Assembly (NCBI RefSeq): GCF_002788215.1
Contig: NZ_CP024845.1
Coordinates: 1,922,001 to 1,986,000 of the forward strand
Direction: 5' to 3'
From: Halohasta litchfieldiae
GTDB lineage: Archaea > Halobacteriota > Halobacteria > Halobacteriales > Haloferacaceae
Length of the DNA stretch: 64,000 nucleotides
Shown in pieces: positions 23,816 through 31,057 of the stretch; position 1 is the first letter of the stretch; each line of letters opens with the position of its first letter. A program made the position numbers and the translations under genes. The notes under the pieces are model-generated. The model searched no databases. It saw only the letters and a list, made by a program, of their open reading frames with translations, and was not told where the DNA came from.

Positions 23816-23837
23816 CCCCGCACCCCTCCCGGGGGAT
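23816..23837 (-). promoter_or_regulatory. Hairpin leader element (DUF6735 gene)
   Basis: Coding strand: GTTGTTCAT, then stem CCCCG/CGGGG (23830-23834 and 23816-23820) with loop GGAGGGGTG, 39 bases before the ATG. Confidence 0.65.
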
Positions 23838-23845
23838 GAACAACG

Positions 23846-24226
23846 CTACTCGTCGATCGGCTCGGGGGAACTGAGGTCAGCGTGGAGGACTTCGCCGTCG
23901 CGAACGACGTACCGCTTTGCGAGGACCGGGAATCGACACTTCGTATACCCGGTCGTTTGGATGTCGAACTCTTCGTCAGCTTCGAGGTGGTCGGCGAGTT
24001 CTCGCAAGAACTCGTGGGTCACGATACCGCCCTCGTAGTCCGGGAGGCCGTTCTCCCGCGCCTCGTACACCTCGAAGTCATCGTACCCCCAGATGGTGAG
24101 CTCTCCCTCTTCGGTAACCTCCCAATCGAGCGTCCCGAAGCAGTAGCTCTCACAGAGCTCGCGGACTGCCTGCGGATCCGATACGATCGCGCCGGTCGAC
24201 GTCGTCGCAGCTTGCAGTGTCGCCAT
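23846..24226 (-). CDS. Conserved plasmid hypothetical protein (MATLQAA family)
   Basis: 126 residues. Starts MATLQAATTSTGAIVSDPQA, then LCESYCFGTLDWEVTEEGEL and IWGYDDFEVYE, ending in VLAKRYVVRDGEVLHADLSS. Small alpha/beta protein without known motif. A partial paralogue lies at the left window edge (1-81), so the family exists in at least two copies here. Its leader hairpin (24245-24274) is the clearest of the series. Confidence 0.75.
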   Translation of the reverse strand: MATLQAATTSTGAIVSDPQAVRELCESYCFGTLDWEVTEEGELTIWGYDDFEVYEARENGLPDYEGGIVTHEFLRELADHLEADEEFDIQTTGYTKCRFPVLAKRYVVRDGEVLHADLSSPEPIDE

Positions 24227-24244
24227 ATCTGGACTTCACGGGGT

Positions 24245-24274
24245 CGCCCCCGCACCCCTGTCGGGGGCGAAAAA
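24245..24274 (-). promoter_or_regulatory. T-tract/hairpin leader element (gene 23846)
   Basis: Coding strand: TTTTT, then an 8-bp stem CGCCCCCG/CGGGGGCG (24262-24269 and 24245-24252) with loop ACAGGGGTG, 19 bases before the ATG at 24226. Confidence 0.75.
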
Positions 24275-24317
24275 CAGACGCGAGAGGTGCCTCCTGAGGC
24301 GTGGCCGGCGCCTCCAG

Positions 24318-24506
24318 TTAGGAGTCTGCCTGGGCGCCCGCCCCGGCTCCGTCGCCCGGCCTCGTGAGAAGGCTCACCTCCTCTAGGAGGTCTCTCGCGG
24401 TCTCGACTCGCTCTCGATCCGCGGCGTCCAATCGGTCGACGTCGAGTCGGTTGAGATTGCTGAGTATACGATGCATCCGGTACCCTTGTTTGAACTCTTG
24501 CTCCAT
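24318..24506 (-). CDS. Small helical hypothetical protein, paralogue of 1785-1976
   Basis: 62 residues from ATG 24504-24506 (MEQEFKQGYRMHRILSNLNR). The C-terminal RERVETARDLLEEVSLLTRP is shared with the left-end copy. Predicted as two helices plus a disordered acidic/alanine tail. A weak hairpin (24512-24533) precedes it, and a TTAACCAAC repeat lies further upstream. Function unknown; both copies keep the same order between the zinc-ribbon protein and the MATLQAA gene. Confidence 0.7.
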   Translation of the reverse strand: MEQEFKQGYRMHRILSNLNRLDVDRLDAADRERVETARDLLEEVSLLTRPGDGAGAGAQADS

Positions 24507-24582
24507 CGGAAGCGCCTCACCGCTCGCCGGCGCGGAACGACTTCCCATCGGGACTGCCGTCGGGCTTGCAGGAGATCACGGT

Positions 24583-24626
24583 ATTAACCAACGAATCTCG
24601 ACGCTACTCGCAGGGTGTTGGTTAAT
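24583..24626. repeat. Inverted repeat ATTAACCAAC / GTTGGTTAAT (copy 4)
   Basis: Ten-base arms at 24583-24592 and 24617-24626, spacer 24 bp, 18 bases after the stop of the gene at 24645. The outer base pair (A:T) differs from copy 1 (C:G further out), with pairing kept. Confidence 0.85.
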
Positions 24627-24644
24627 CGACGGCCAGCACTGGCC

Positions 24645-25538
24645 CTACGCGAGACTGGGGCCGTAGCGAGCCGAGCCACACACCCGGCACTCCCAGATCG
24701 GTTGTCCCGTCCACGCCGCATCCGGGACCGACTCGTGGGTCTTGAACCGATGGTCGGTCGCCCGTCCACAGTTTTGACAGTCGAGTTCCTGCGTCGTCGG
24801 TACCGACGAATCCTGTCGATCAGCCGCAGCCTCGCCAGTAGATTCGGTCAGCGCCATCGCTGGAACCAGCCACACCGCGTCGTCGGCGTCGTCGAGGATC
24901 GCGTCAAGACGCGACGCGTCGCGGATGCCGTCCCCACGTTGGTCGTAGAGCCGCGTTGGGGCCTGCTCCTGACGCTCCGACGCTTCCTGCCCGTGCCACC
25001 CAGTCCGGTCACGGGCGGCACTGAGAAGCCCCTCTCCCTCCGCTGACGACACCTGTACCGCGTCGGGAAGTGAGGGCCATTGCTCGGCCAGCTGGCGCGC
25101 CGGCGCCTCGTCGAGGTCGTAGATGAGCGTGTAGTCGTCGACGGCGGGCTCCGCCTGGTTGGCAGAGAGGAGGTTCGCCGCGGCGCCGCCCTTCGCCACG
25201 GCGCCGTAGAACGTAGTCGACTCGACGATTAGGTGGATGATGCCGAGGAACGTCGTCGACGCTGACTCGTTCGTACTAGCGGCGTCACTCTCGAGATGGT
25301 TAGTGAGACAGAACCGGCATTTCGTCTGCCCGTCTGGGACTGACGCCCCACAGGACCGACACTCCGTGTTTGATTCAGTCGCGTCGTTCGGATACCCTTT
25401 CTCGGTTGTGGCAACGCGCTGCCGATGGGCTGCACTGTCACCGCATTCGCTAAGTTTCTCATCCGGAATATGCGATGCTTCGCCGATTGGTCGGAGTTCT
25501 TCGAAGTCAGTGTAGTAGTCGTTCATCGATTGGCTCAT
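24645..25538 (-). CDS. Zinc-ribbon plasmid protein (biosurfactant-protein-1-like annotation)
   Basis: 297 residues, or 293 from ATG 25526 (MNDYYTDFEELRPIGEASHI). An N-terminal zinc site CRSCGASVPDGQTKCRFCLT, a middle alpha/beta region (TFLGIIHLIVESTTFYGAVA ... DDYTLIYDLDEAPARQLAEQ ... AVWLVPAMALTES), and a C-terminal ribbon CQNCGRATDHRF...CRVCGSARYG. Relatives are, as I recall, annotated as biosurfactant protein 1 in haloarchaea, a name with little support. Two zinc sites point to nucleic-acid or protein binding. A C-terminal fragment of a second copy lies at 2115-2348. Confidence 0.75.
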   Translation of the reverse strand: MSQSMNDYYTDFEELRPIGEASHIPDEKLSECGDSAAHRQRVATTEKGYPNDATESNTECRSCGASVPDGQTKCRFCLTNHLESDAASTNESASTTFLGIIHLIVESTTFYGAVAKGGAAANLLSANQAEPAVDDYTLIYDLDEAPARQLAEQWPSLPDAVQVSSAEGEGLLSAARDRTGWHGQEASERQEQAPTRLYDQRGDGIRDASRLDAILDDADDAVWLVPAMALTESTGEAAADRQDSSVPTTQELDCQNCGRATDHRFKTHESVPDAAWTGQPIWECRVCGSARYGPSLA

Positions 25539-25671
25539 AGATTCGTCCGTAATGGTACTTCAACCTGAGGGGTGGCAATCCTCCTTGACCGGTGTTGTAT
25601 TCAGGGATGTCACTTCCGCTGAAGGTAACTAGCCCCTCGCACGGCAATTGGGGAAAATTGGTGGTAGTCCT

Positions 25672-26535
25672 CTATTGCACGCACATCGACCACGTTCCGT
25701 CTTCGTCAACTTCGAGAACGGCATCGAATAACGGTCGGAGGGTCTCAATCGTCTTCTCGTCACACGTTTCGGGATCTAGATGGAAGTGCGCTATCGCTCC
25801 TGCCAACGAGAGACGCCTCGTAAGGAGATGGAGGAATCTGAAGGCCCGATTAAGGTCTGTGGCTTCGAGAAGTTCTGTGAGTGAATGGAAGCAGACAACG
25901 GGTTGCTCATCGGTACTTCCCCACTCCGAAAGTTGTTCACTAATTCGTATTCCGAGTGTCGTCAGATCCGCGGGGTCGAGAACGGCGTCAACCTCTAGCC
26001 GTTCAGGTGGAAGCGCCCTCTTGGATGGCTGTGAGGCAGATGATCGTGCAAAGTCTCCAACATTGATGAGTGAGATGTGTGCAGGGGTCTCTTCCTCGAA
26101 TTCCCATATGTTGAGGCGGTTCGTGCCTGGAGACTCGTACGTTACCCCGAGCAAGTTTGCGCGACTGGACGGGACGGCGGACAACAAGTCGTTGCATCCT
26201 TCATCTTCGGGGTGACTGCTGCTTGGCGCGAGAAACAGCACGTTTGTCTCTTGGTCAAGTTCTCTTGACCCAGCGTCCGATGCTCCTCGAATCGTTATCG
26301 TGCCATCGTTAGTAACTTCCACTACACACTCATCGTATTCGAACGACACCGAGAGATCTGTCTCCTCTGGCTTGTCGAACAGGGCGTTCAATGCGTCTAC
26401 ATCGATTACGCCTTGTAATGGCGTGAGTGCGGTCGGTTCAACACCTTTGAACCATGCCACTGCTCGAATCACTCCTGTACTCGGACGATCTCCGTAATTG
26501 AAGGATGGGGGGTTGGTCTCGTTGTTTGGTCCCAT
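25672..26535 (-). CDS. HalOD1 output domain plus DUF7504 protein
   Basis: 287 residues. The first ~85 residues (GVIRAVAWFKGVEPTALTPL, VIDVDALNALFD, VSFEYDECVVEVTNDGTITI) are a HalOD1 haloarchaeal output domain. From residue ~95 (ETNVLFLAPSSSHPEDEGCN) to the end it matches DUF7504: LLGVTYESPGTNRL, LTTLGIRISEQLSEW, VVCFHSLTELLEATDLNRAF and HFHLDP, a degenerate RecA/KaiC-like fold without a full P-loop. HalOD1 and DUF7504 are linked to haloarchaeal signalling. It is divergent from a small HTH gene at 26725, and two palindromes between them may control both. Confidence 0.78.
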   Translation of the reverse strand: MGPNNETNPPSFNYGDRPSTGVIRAVAWFKGVEPTALTPLQGVIDVDALNALFDKPEETDLSVSFEYDECVVEVTNDGTITIRGASDAGSRELDQETNVLFLAPSSSHPEDEGCNDLLSAVPSSRANLLGVTYESPGTNRLNIWEFEEETPAHISLINVGDFARSSASQPSKRALPPERLEVDAVLDPADLTTLGIRISEQLSEWGSTDEQPVVCFHSLTELLEATDLNRAFRFLHLLTRRLSLAGAIAHFHLDPETCDEKTIETLRPLFDAVLEVDEDGTWSMCVQ

Positions 26536-26661
26536 TGATAGTTACACCGTTGAGTACGATTCTCCCGCCGGGGCCTGTTCGGTGGACCGGAAACGTAATT
26601 TGGGGTAGTACATAGATTCCAATTCTCCCGGTTCAATAGGTCTTTTGACTTGTTTGCTTTT

Positions 26662-26709
26662 TCTGACCGGTCAGAGATTTCTATTCTATGAGTTTCCCCA
26701 GACCGGTCA
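26662..26709. promoter_or_regulatory. Two palindromic operator candidates, core GACCGGTC
   Basis: A perfect 14-bp palindrome TCTGACCGGTCAGA (26662-26675) and a second site CAGACCGGTCAG (26699-26710), centres 36 bp apart. They sit in the divergent region between the HalOD1/DUF7504 gene and the HTH gene at 26725. The AT-rich bases between them (ATTTCTATTCTATG) may hold the TATA box, so a bound dimer would block transcription. Confidence 0.7.
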
Positions 26710-26724
26710 GAATACCCTGTGGTA

Positions 26725-26958
26725 ATGGGCGGTCTCATCAGCGATACCAAATTGGATATCCTCCGACAGCTACGTTCTGAACCACTTCACGGCTATGGGC
26801 TTGCCGCTGAACTGAACCTGAGCCATGGGTATATCTACACACATCTCGGCGAACTACAGGAGGCAGGGATGATCGAAGTAGCGGAGGAACGCGACGGGAA
26901 GAAGATCTATCGACTTACCCAGAACGGTCAGTATTTGGTGAAAGCCTTCGACGATTAA
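26725..26958 (+). CDS. PadR/PhiH1-repressor-like winged-helix regulator
   Basis: 77 residues from ATG 26725. The whole protein is one winged helix: SDTKLDILRQLRSEPLHGYG, LAAELNLSHGYIYTHLGELQ, EAGMIEVAEERDGKKIYRLT. This is the small PadR-like class that includes the phage PhiH1 repressor. With palindromes at 26662-26710 right before its start, self-control is likely, perhaps together with the divergent HalOD1 gene. An earlier ATG two codons upstream (26719) is possible. Confidence 0.8.
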   Translation: MGGLISDTKLDILRQLRSEPLHGYGLAAELNLSHGYIYTHLGELQEAGMIEVAEERDGKKIYRLTQNGQYLVKAFDD

Positions 26959-26970
26959 CCAAGGTTTCAG

Positions 26971-26993
26971 AGCCTCCGCGCTACGCGGGGGCT
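26971..26993. terminator. Hairpin between convergent genes
   Basis: AGCCTCCGCG and CGCGGGGGCT form a 10-bp stem with one mismatch and a 3-base loop, between the stop of the HTH gene (26958) and the last codons of the TFB gene (ends 26981). Position suggests a two-way terminator, but no T-tract follows on either strand. Confidence 0.4.
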
Positions 26994-27925
26994 GACTTCG
27001 AATCGTCGACCTCCTCTAGTTCGTTCCATCGTGTGCGTATCGTTACCGGCGTTGTCTCCGCCACCTCTGCGAGATCTGTTTGCGTGAAAAATTGTCCCTG
27101 CTCCCGAGCAGCCTTATAGAGGCAGGCCGCTGCGACACCTGTCGGTTGGCATCCGTTCGAGATAATCGTCGCTTCAGCGCCCTTTGCGAGTTCAAACGCC
27201 CGCTGTCGGACCGTGTCAGCGACGTCCAATTCTGACGCGAAGCGCGGAATGAACGACTGCGGCCTTCTCGGTGGGGTAGGGAGTCCTAATTCTGTATTCA
27301 GCGTTTTGTACGCGTTTCTCACTCGAGACAGTTCGACGCGTGCTGAATCAGCGACCTCGTCGAGTATCACTGGTCGATCGTTACAGCGGCAGGCCCCGTA
27401 CACGCTAGCCGTGGCGATGGCCTCGATGGATCTGCCCCGAAGCAGGTCCTCGTTCTGGGCACTCCGGAAGAGCTGACACGCCTGGTCGCGGATCGAATCG
27501 GAGAGCTCGAGGGTACTCGCCAGACGGCGAACCTCGCCCAGCCCGTATGCGAGGTTGCGTTCAGCTTTCGACTGAAACCGCCCGCGCGTCTGTTCACGCC
27601 GCATCCGGGCGAGCCGGCGTCGCTTCTTTCCGGAGAGTTCATTCCCGTTCGTATCGGTCCCGCGCCCGATCTCCGTCGACAACCCCCGATCGTGCCGCGC
27701 TGCCGTCAACGGAGCGCCAGTCCGTTCACGCTCGTCTTCGTCGAACCCTCGCCACTCTGGTCCGTGGTCGATCCGCTGCTCGTCGACGACGAGCCCACAC
27801 TCCTCGCAGACGGTTTCGACTGTATTAGTGGTGACTCGGCCGTCGCACTCGGGACACTGATTCGACCTCGTGTCGGTCTGGACGTCTTCGTCGAACGTCG
27901 TCTCGTAGATGTCTCTAGTTGCCAT
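26981..27925 (-). CDS. tfb: Transcription initiation factor TFB
   Basis: 314 residues from ATG 27923-27925 with a GGTGAG ribosome site; the longer frame to 28018 runs through the leader hairpin. The N-terminal zinc ribbon has CPEC and CEEC pairs, then the B-finger region (RIDHGPEWRGFDEDERERTG, APLTAARHDRGLSTEIGR). Two cyclin repeats follow (RSIEAIATASVYGACRCNDR and QPTGVAAACLYKAAREQG). TFB recruits RNA polymerase to TBP-bound promoters; haloarchaea have many variants with different targets. This copy belongs to the accessory block and carries the same leader hairpin type as the cargo genes, so it may read their promoters. Confidence 0.9.
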   Translation of the reverse strand: MATRDIYETTFDEDVQTDTRSNQCPECDGRVTTNTVETVCEECGLVVDEQRIDHGPEWRGFDEDERERTGAPLTAARHDRGLSTEIGRGTDTNGNELSGKKRRRLARMRREQTRGRFQSKAERNLAYGLGEVRRLASTLELSDSIRDQACQLFRSAQNEDLLRGRSIEAIATASVYGACRCNDRPVILDEVADSARVELSRVRNAYKTLNTELGLPTPPRRPQSFIPRFASELDVADTVRQRAFELAKGAEATIISNGCQPTGVAAACLYKAAREQGQFFTQTDLAEVAETTPVTIRTRWNELEEVDDSKSAPA

Positions 27926-27963
27926 CGTTCTCACCGTGTTTCGGGAACTCGCCAGTACAGTGA

Positions 27964-27991
27964 GCCCCTCACCCATTGAGGGGACAATAAA
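27964..27991 (-). promoter_or_regulatory. T-tract/hairpin leader element (TFB gene)
   Basis: Coding strand: TTTATTGT, then a perfect 7-bp stem CCCCTCA/TGAGGGG (27977-27983 and 27965-27971) with loop ATGGG, 39 bases before the ATG. The regulator gene of the block carries the same structure as its cargo. Confidence 0.75.
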
Positions 27992-28168
27992 CTCAACGCA
28001 GGGTTGAGGTGCTGACACCGGCAGTAAGAGAGATCCTCAAATCAGATCGCTGTCTACAGTAAGAATTTGCTACTCAGGACATATGCCACTTTATTGTTTC
28101 AAGCCATTCGAGTCACCGAAGCAAATCCCAACATAATCGACTCGTGAAGTGTGTTCAGACAAGTGATA

Positions 28169-28726
28169 CTAATCAGACGAGATCTCAAAGGCACTTTCAA
28201 GTGCTGCATCATTGGGTAGCCCGAAGTAGACAAATCGGTACTTGCCGGATTTTAATTCTTTGCAGACATAATATGGGCCGATTGAAAAACCGATTGGAGA
28301 CACAGTGAACTCCCAAGTGAATCCATCACTTGGGTCGTGATCGACTGCTTGGGCATCTAGAAGCACATTACCTTTGGTCGAAAAAATGTGATCCCACTCA
28401 CCATTATCTTTCTTTTGAATTGCGTAATGATCACGAGATCCAGTCCTCTGCGACTCGGAGGATATATTTTTCAAATGGATCGAGATATCCTGACCAAGAT
28501 TGACTGATGCAGGCTCTATTTCCAATGAGAACTTTTCGGTCGTTCCTTTCTTGATTGTATATTTTTGATCCAGATCGGTAGTAAGCAGCGCCAAGTCACT
28601 ATCACATTCTGGGGGTGTCTGTTGGGTCATGGTCTTCGTTTTCTGATTTGCTAACTGTTCCGCTTGGCTGAGACAGCCACCGAGTGTCGTGGCTCCGAGT
28701 GCAGTGAGAACTGTTCTGCGGCGCAT
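28169..28726 (-). CDS. Tat-exported lipoprotein of unknown function
   Basis: 185 residues from ATG 28724-28726. The N-terminus MRRRTVLTALGATTLGGCLS is a twin-arginine signal with lipobox LGGC. The mature part is a beta-rich domain (KYTIKKGTTEKFSLEIEPAS ... LGQDISIHLKNISSESQRTG ... YVCKELKSGKYRFVYFGLP) that looks immunoglobulin-like. It is divergent from the HTH-membrane protein at 28847 (121 bases apart), a common pairing of regulator and surface protein. Base composition is AT-richer than the core genome, suggesting transfer. Confidence 0.8.
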   Translation of the reverse strand: MRRRTVLTALGATTLGGCLSQAEQLANQKTKTMTQQTPPECDSDLALLTTDLDQKYTIKKGTTEKFSLEIEPASVNLGQDISIHLKNISSESQRTGSRDHYAIQKKDNGEWDHIFSTKGNVLLDAQAVDHDPSDGFTWEFTVSPIGFSIGPYYVCKELKSGKYRFVYFGLPNDAALESAFEISSD

Positions 28727-28846
28727 AGGTACCGATACGAGCGTCACATACTTATGACTCGTCCAGGTTCAAACAACCGCTTTAGCTTGGCCAACACTGA
28801 TTTTAGTTCGTATCGTGGATCTCAAATAAGGAGTGTTGAGCACAAT

Positions 28847-29452
28847 ATGCCAGGTGTATTTCCTTATCGGCCTTCGACACGGGTAGACGACCAAAATCCG
28901 AAACTAGTCGAAATTAATGACGATTCTGCCGAAAAAATATTCAAATCGTTATCTTCTGAATCGGCTCGTTCAATGTTTGATTTGCTCTATGAGGAACCGC
29001 AGACCGCGAGCGATATCGCAAAATCACTCGATATGTCGGTCCAAAACGCAAAGTATCACCTTGATAAGCTTGAGGAGGCTGGACTCATAGAAATTATTGA
29101 TATCTGGTATTCAGATAGAGGGCGTGAAATGAATGTGTACGCACCGACTAGTAGTTCGATTATATTATTTGCCGGCAATTCGAACGAGAAGCGGTCTCTG
29201 CGCAAGATTCTCAAACAATCACTTGGAATCACTGGCATCCTTGGTATTGCGAGTTTCCTCTTTGGTTGGGTACTTAGTAACCTTAGGCCAGAAACAATCG
29301 TTGATACGGATACGGATCCCTCAAATCCTGTCTTGGTTATGAAAAATCTTGTTCAGTTTCTCGCACTCCCCGAGATCGCATTCCTGCTTGGCGGGATCTT
29401 TGTCATATTACTCACTCTTGGAGGGTGGTACTTAACCACCCTTCCGGATTAA
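28847..29452 (+). CDS. Membrane-bound ArsR-like HTH regulator
   Basis: 201 residues from ATG 28847 (MPGVFPYRPSTRVDDQNPKL), a typical haloarchaeal start; the longer frame from 28664 crosses the lipoprotein gene's promoter. Residues ~35-100 form an ArsR-type winged helix (KIFKSLSSESARSMFDLLYE, SDIAKSLDMSVQNAKYHLDK). Two membrane helices follow (GILGIASFLFGWVLSNL and IAFLLGGIFVILLTLGGWYL). Such proteins are thought to link membrane signals to transcription. Its stop abuts the stop of the convergent protease gene at 29453. Target unknown; the divergent lipoprotein gene is the obvious candidate. Confidence 0.8.
   Translation: MPGVFPYRPSTRVDDQNPKLVEINDDSAEKIFKSLSSESARSMFDLLYEEPQTASDIAKSLDMSVQNAKYHLDKLEEAGLIEIIDIWYSDRGREMNVYAPTSSSIILFAGNSNEKRSLRKILKQSLGITGILGIASFLFGWVLSNLRPETIVDTDTDPSNPVLVMKNLVQFLALPEIAFLLGGIFVILLTLGGWYLTTLPD
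29422..29442. terminator. Hairpin at the meeting point of convergent genes
   Basis: AGGGTGGT and ACCACCCT form a perfect 8-bp stem with 5-base loop ACTTA inside the last codons of the gene ending at 29452, next to the stop of the convergent gene at 29453. With no intergenic space, a shared hairpin could help stop both transcripts. Confidence 0.45.
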
Positions 29453-30580
29453 CTACCGAGTCCTCCACTGAATCCCAAGGTTGTTTGCCATTGAATGGGC
29501 TGTTGAGCCGACAGCCTCTGAGGCTCCCGTTGCTTGGGTGGCGAGAGAAACCATGAAGAGGTAGTAATTTCCTTCAAAGTAGTCACGGTCGTACACTGGC
29601 CCACCAGAATCTCCGGATTGTTGCTCGTTGGATACATGCAGAAGACTGCGTCTCGTGACGCTCGTGCTGCAGTAATTGTCCAAGTATTCTTCGATTACGC
29701 CCGTGGTTGGACCGGTAGTGATGCCGCGCTTACGGACTTCGAGATTATTCGCCATCATATCGTCAATACCGTTACTATCCACATATCCCTCGATATAGCC
29801 GTTTTCGTCGACAATCGTGTCAGTAAAACCATCGCGCTGCGGTTGTCCTTCCTGATCATCAGCCTCAATATTTGTGAGAGCGGCGTCGTAGTCCTGGAAG
29901 TGGTGTTTTACGTGTCCGTAGTAGTCGTCACTTTGATAGGCGTTTTCACCTGTTGGATCTTGGGTAGAGCAGCTATCCTGTACATTCGGATCATCGACCC
30001 ACAGGTGACGCGCGCCCATTAGATAGAGATTGCCACCGTAGTCCACTCTCGCAGTCGAGGTGGCAGTACCCGTCGAACTATTCTGTTCAACGCCTCCTGG
30101 AACCGGATCGTAGTTTCCGTTGTAGTAGGTGTCTTGGTATTCTTCCCGGCGTGTAATGGCAACTGGCACTCCATCGACCTCCTCTGGAATGTCCGCATTA
30201 GTTCCCTCAGAACGGTCGACATGAACTCTGACTTCGAAAAATCGATAATTGTCGACAGCTGCGTTGCTCGGACCGTAACCTACTCCCAGGACTCCGGATG
30301 ACTCTTCTAGGCGGTTGAAGAGTAACTGCTGTCCTCGACGTGCTCGCTCTTTCTGTTCAAACCATTCTTTTGGAACCTGTTTAGTCCGAACAGGTTCTCC
30401 CTTCGACCGATGAGTGACGATTCGAACACGATCCCTGCTAGGAGTGGCTCGAGCTTTCCCGATGGCCGTGTTGAGCCCTGCTCCAGAGATGCCGATGGCT
30501 CCGAGTGATTTCATGAACTTTCGCCGGTCTATTCCCCTGTTTGCTCGGACTGATCCGAGCCGAGATTGGTCTTCTGTCAT
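29453..30580 (-). CDS. Tat-exported trypsin-like serine protease
   Basis: 375 residues. The N-terminus has a twin-arginine motif DRRKFMKSLG and a hydrophobic stretch ending near ARA, so the protein is exported. The catalytic triad of the chymotrypsin/alpha-lytic clan is visible: His in LMGARHLWVD (~193), Asp in FQDYDAALTN (~236) and Ser in SGDSGGPVYD (~328). Two Cys pairs may form disulfides. There is no lipobox, so it may be released or kept by an unknown route. It is divergent from a small HTH gene (30792), with repeated TATCCAA sites in between. Its role could be surface-protein processing or attack on competitors. Confidence 0.82.
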   Translation of the reverse strand: MTEDQSRLGSVRANRGIDRRKFMKSLGAIGISGAGLNTAIGKARATPSRDRVRIVTHRSKGEPVRTKQVPKEWFEQKERARRGQQLLFNRLEESSGVLGVGYGPSNAAVDNYRFFEVRVHVDRSEGTNADIPEEVDGVPVAITRREEYQDTYYNGNYDPVPGGVEQNSSTGTATSTARVDYGGNLYLMGARHLWVDDPNVQDSCSTQDPTGENAYQSDDYYGHVKHHFQDYDAALTNIEADDQEGQPQRDGFTDTIVDENGYIEGYVDSNGIDDMMANNLEVRKRGITTGPTTGVIEEYLDNYCSTSVTRRSLLHVSNEQQSGDSGGPVYDRDYFEGNYYLFMVSLATQATGASEAVGSTAHSMANNLGIQWRTR

Positions 30581-30632
30581 GGGTTAACACCCACCAAATA
30601 GAAAGTATGGAGACATTATTTCGCTAACTATT

Positions 30633-30770
30633 TATCCAAACCAAAACGATGAGTGGAGGCGAATTTGTTCATAAGCGCTACAATATTGCTAATACGCATC
30701 CGGTAATTATATCCAACCACTCTATTGGATAATACAAAATTCGATTCGAAGAGGGGAGAGATTTATCCAG
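30633..30770. promoter_or_regulatory. Repeated TATCCAA sites in a divergent promoter region
   Basis: TATCCAA at 30633-30639 and 30710-30716, its complement TTGGATA at 30725-30731 (forming a 7-bp inverted repeat with an 8-base spacer), and the near match TATCCAG at 30764-30770. They fall between the protease start (30580) and the HTH gene start (30792). They look like binding sites for the HTH protein, but AT-rich promoter elements overlap them. Confidence 0.6.
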
Positions 30771-30791
30771 TTTCAATATAAACTTCCGGTT

Positions 30792-31022
30792 ATGTCCGGT
30801 CCCCGAGTAGCGGAGCTGTTAAATCACCTTGCACACAGAGGAGATGTCCTGAAGAGTCTAGAAGAAGGACACTCTGACAGCCGTGAAATTGCAAATAAAG
30901 CCGATAAATCTCGGTCTTCGGTTGATCGAGATATTCGTCTTCTCAAAGATGATGGTTACGTAAAAGAGTATGTCGGTGATTATCAGCTAACGCAGTTTGG
31001 TAGATTTGCCCTCCAGGTATAG
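30792..31022 (+). CDS. Small winged-helix regulator
   Basis: 76 residues. The text VLKSLEEGHSDSREIANKAD, KSRSSVDRDIRLLKDDGYVK and YQLTQFGRFALQV is a complete winged helix, similar to the DNA-binding part of haloarchaeal DUF-type MarR/GntR-like regulators. It is divergent from the exported protease gene. The shared upstream region contains repeated TATCCAA motifs, so it likely controls itself and the protease. The start ATG at 30792 is the only one available. Confidence 0.75.
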   Translation: MSGPRVAELLNHLAHRGDVLKSLEEGHSDSREIANKADKSRSSVDRDIRLLKDDGYVKEYVGDYQLTQFGRFALQV

Positions 31023-31057
31023 GTGACTGGTCCAGGCGGTCTTTATCAACTGCATAT

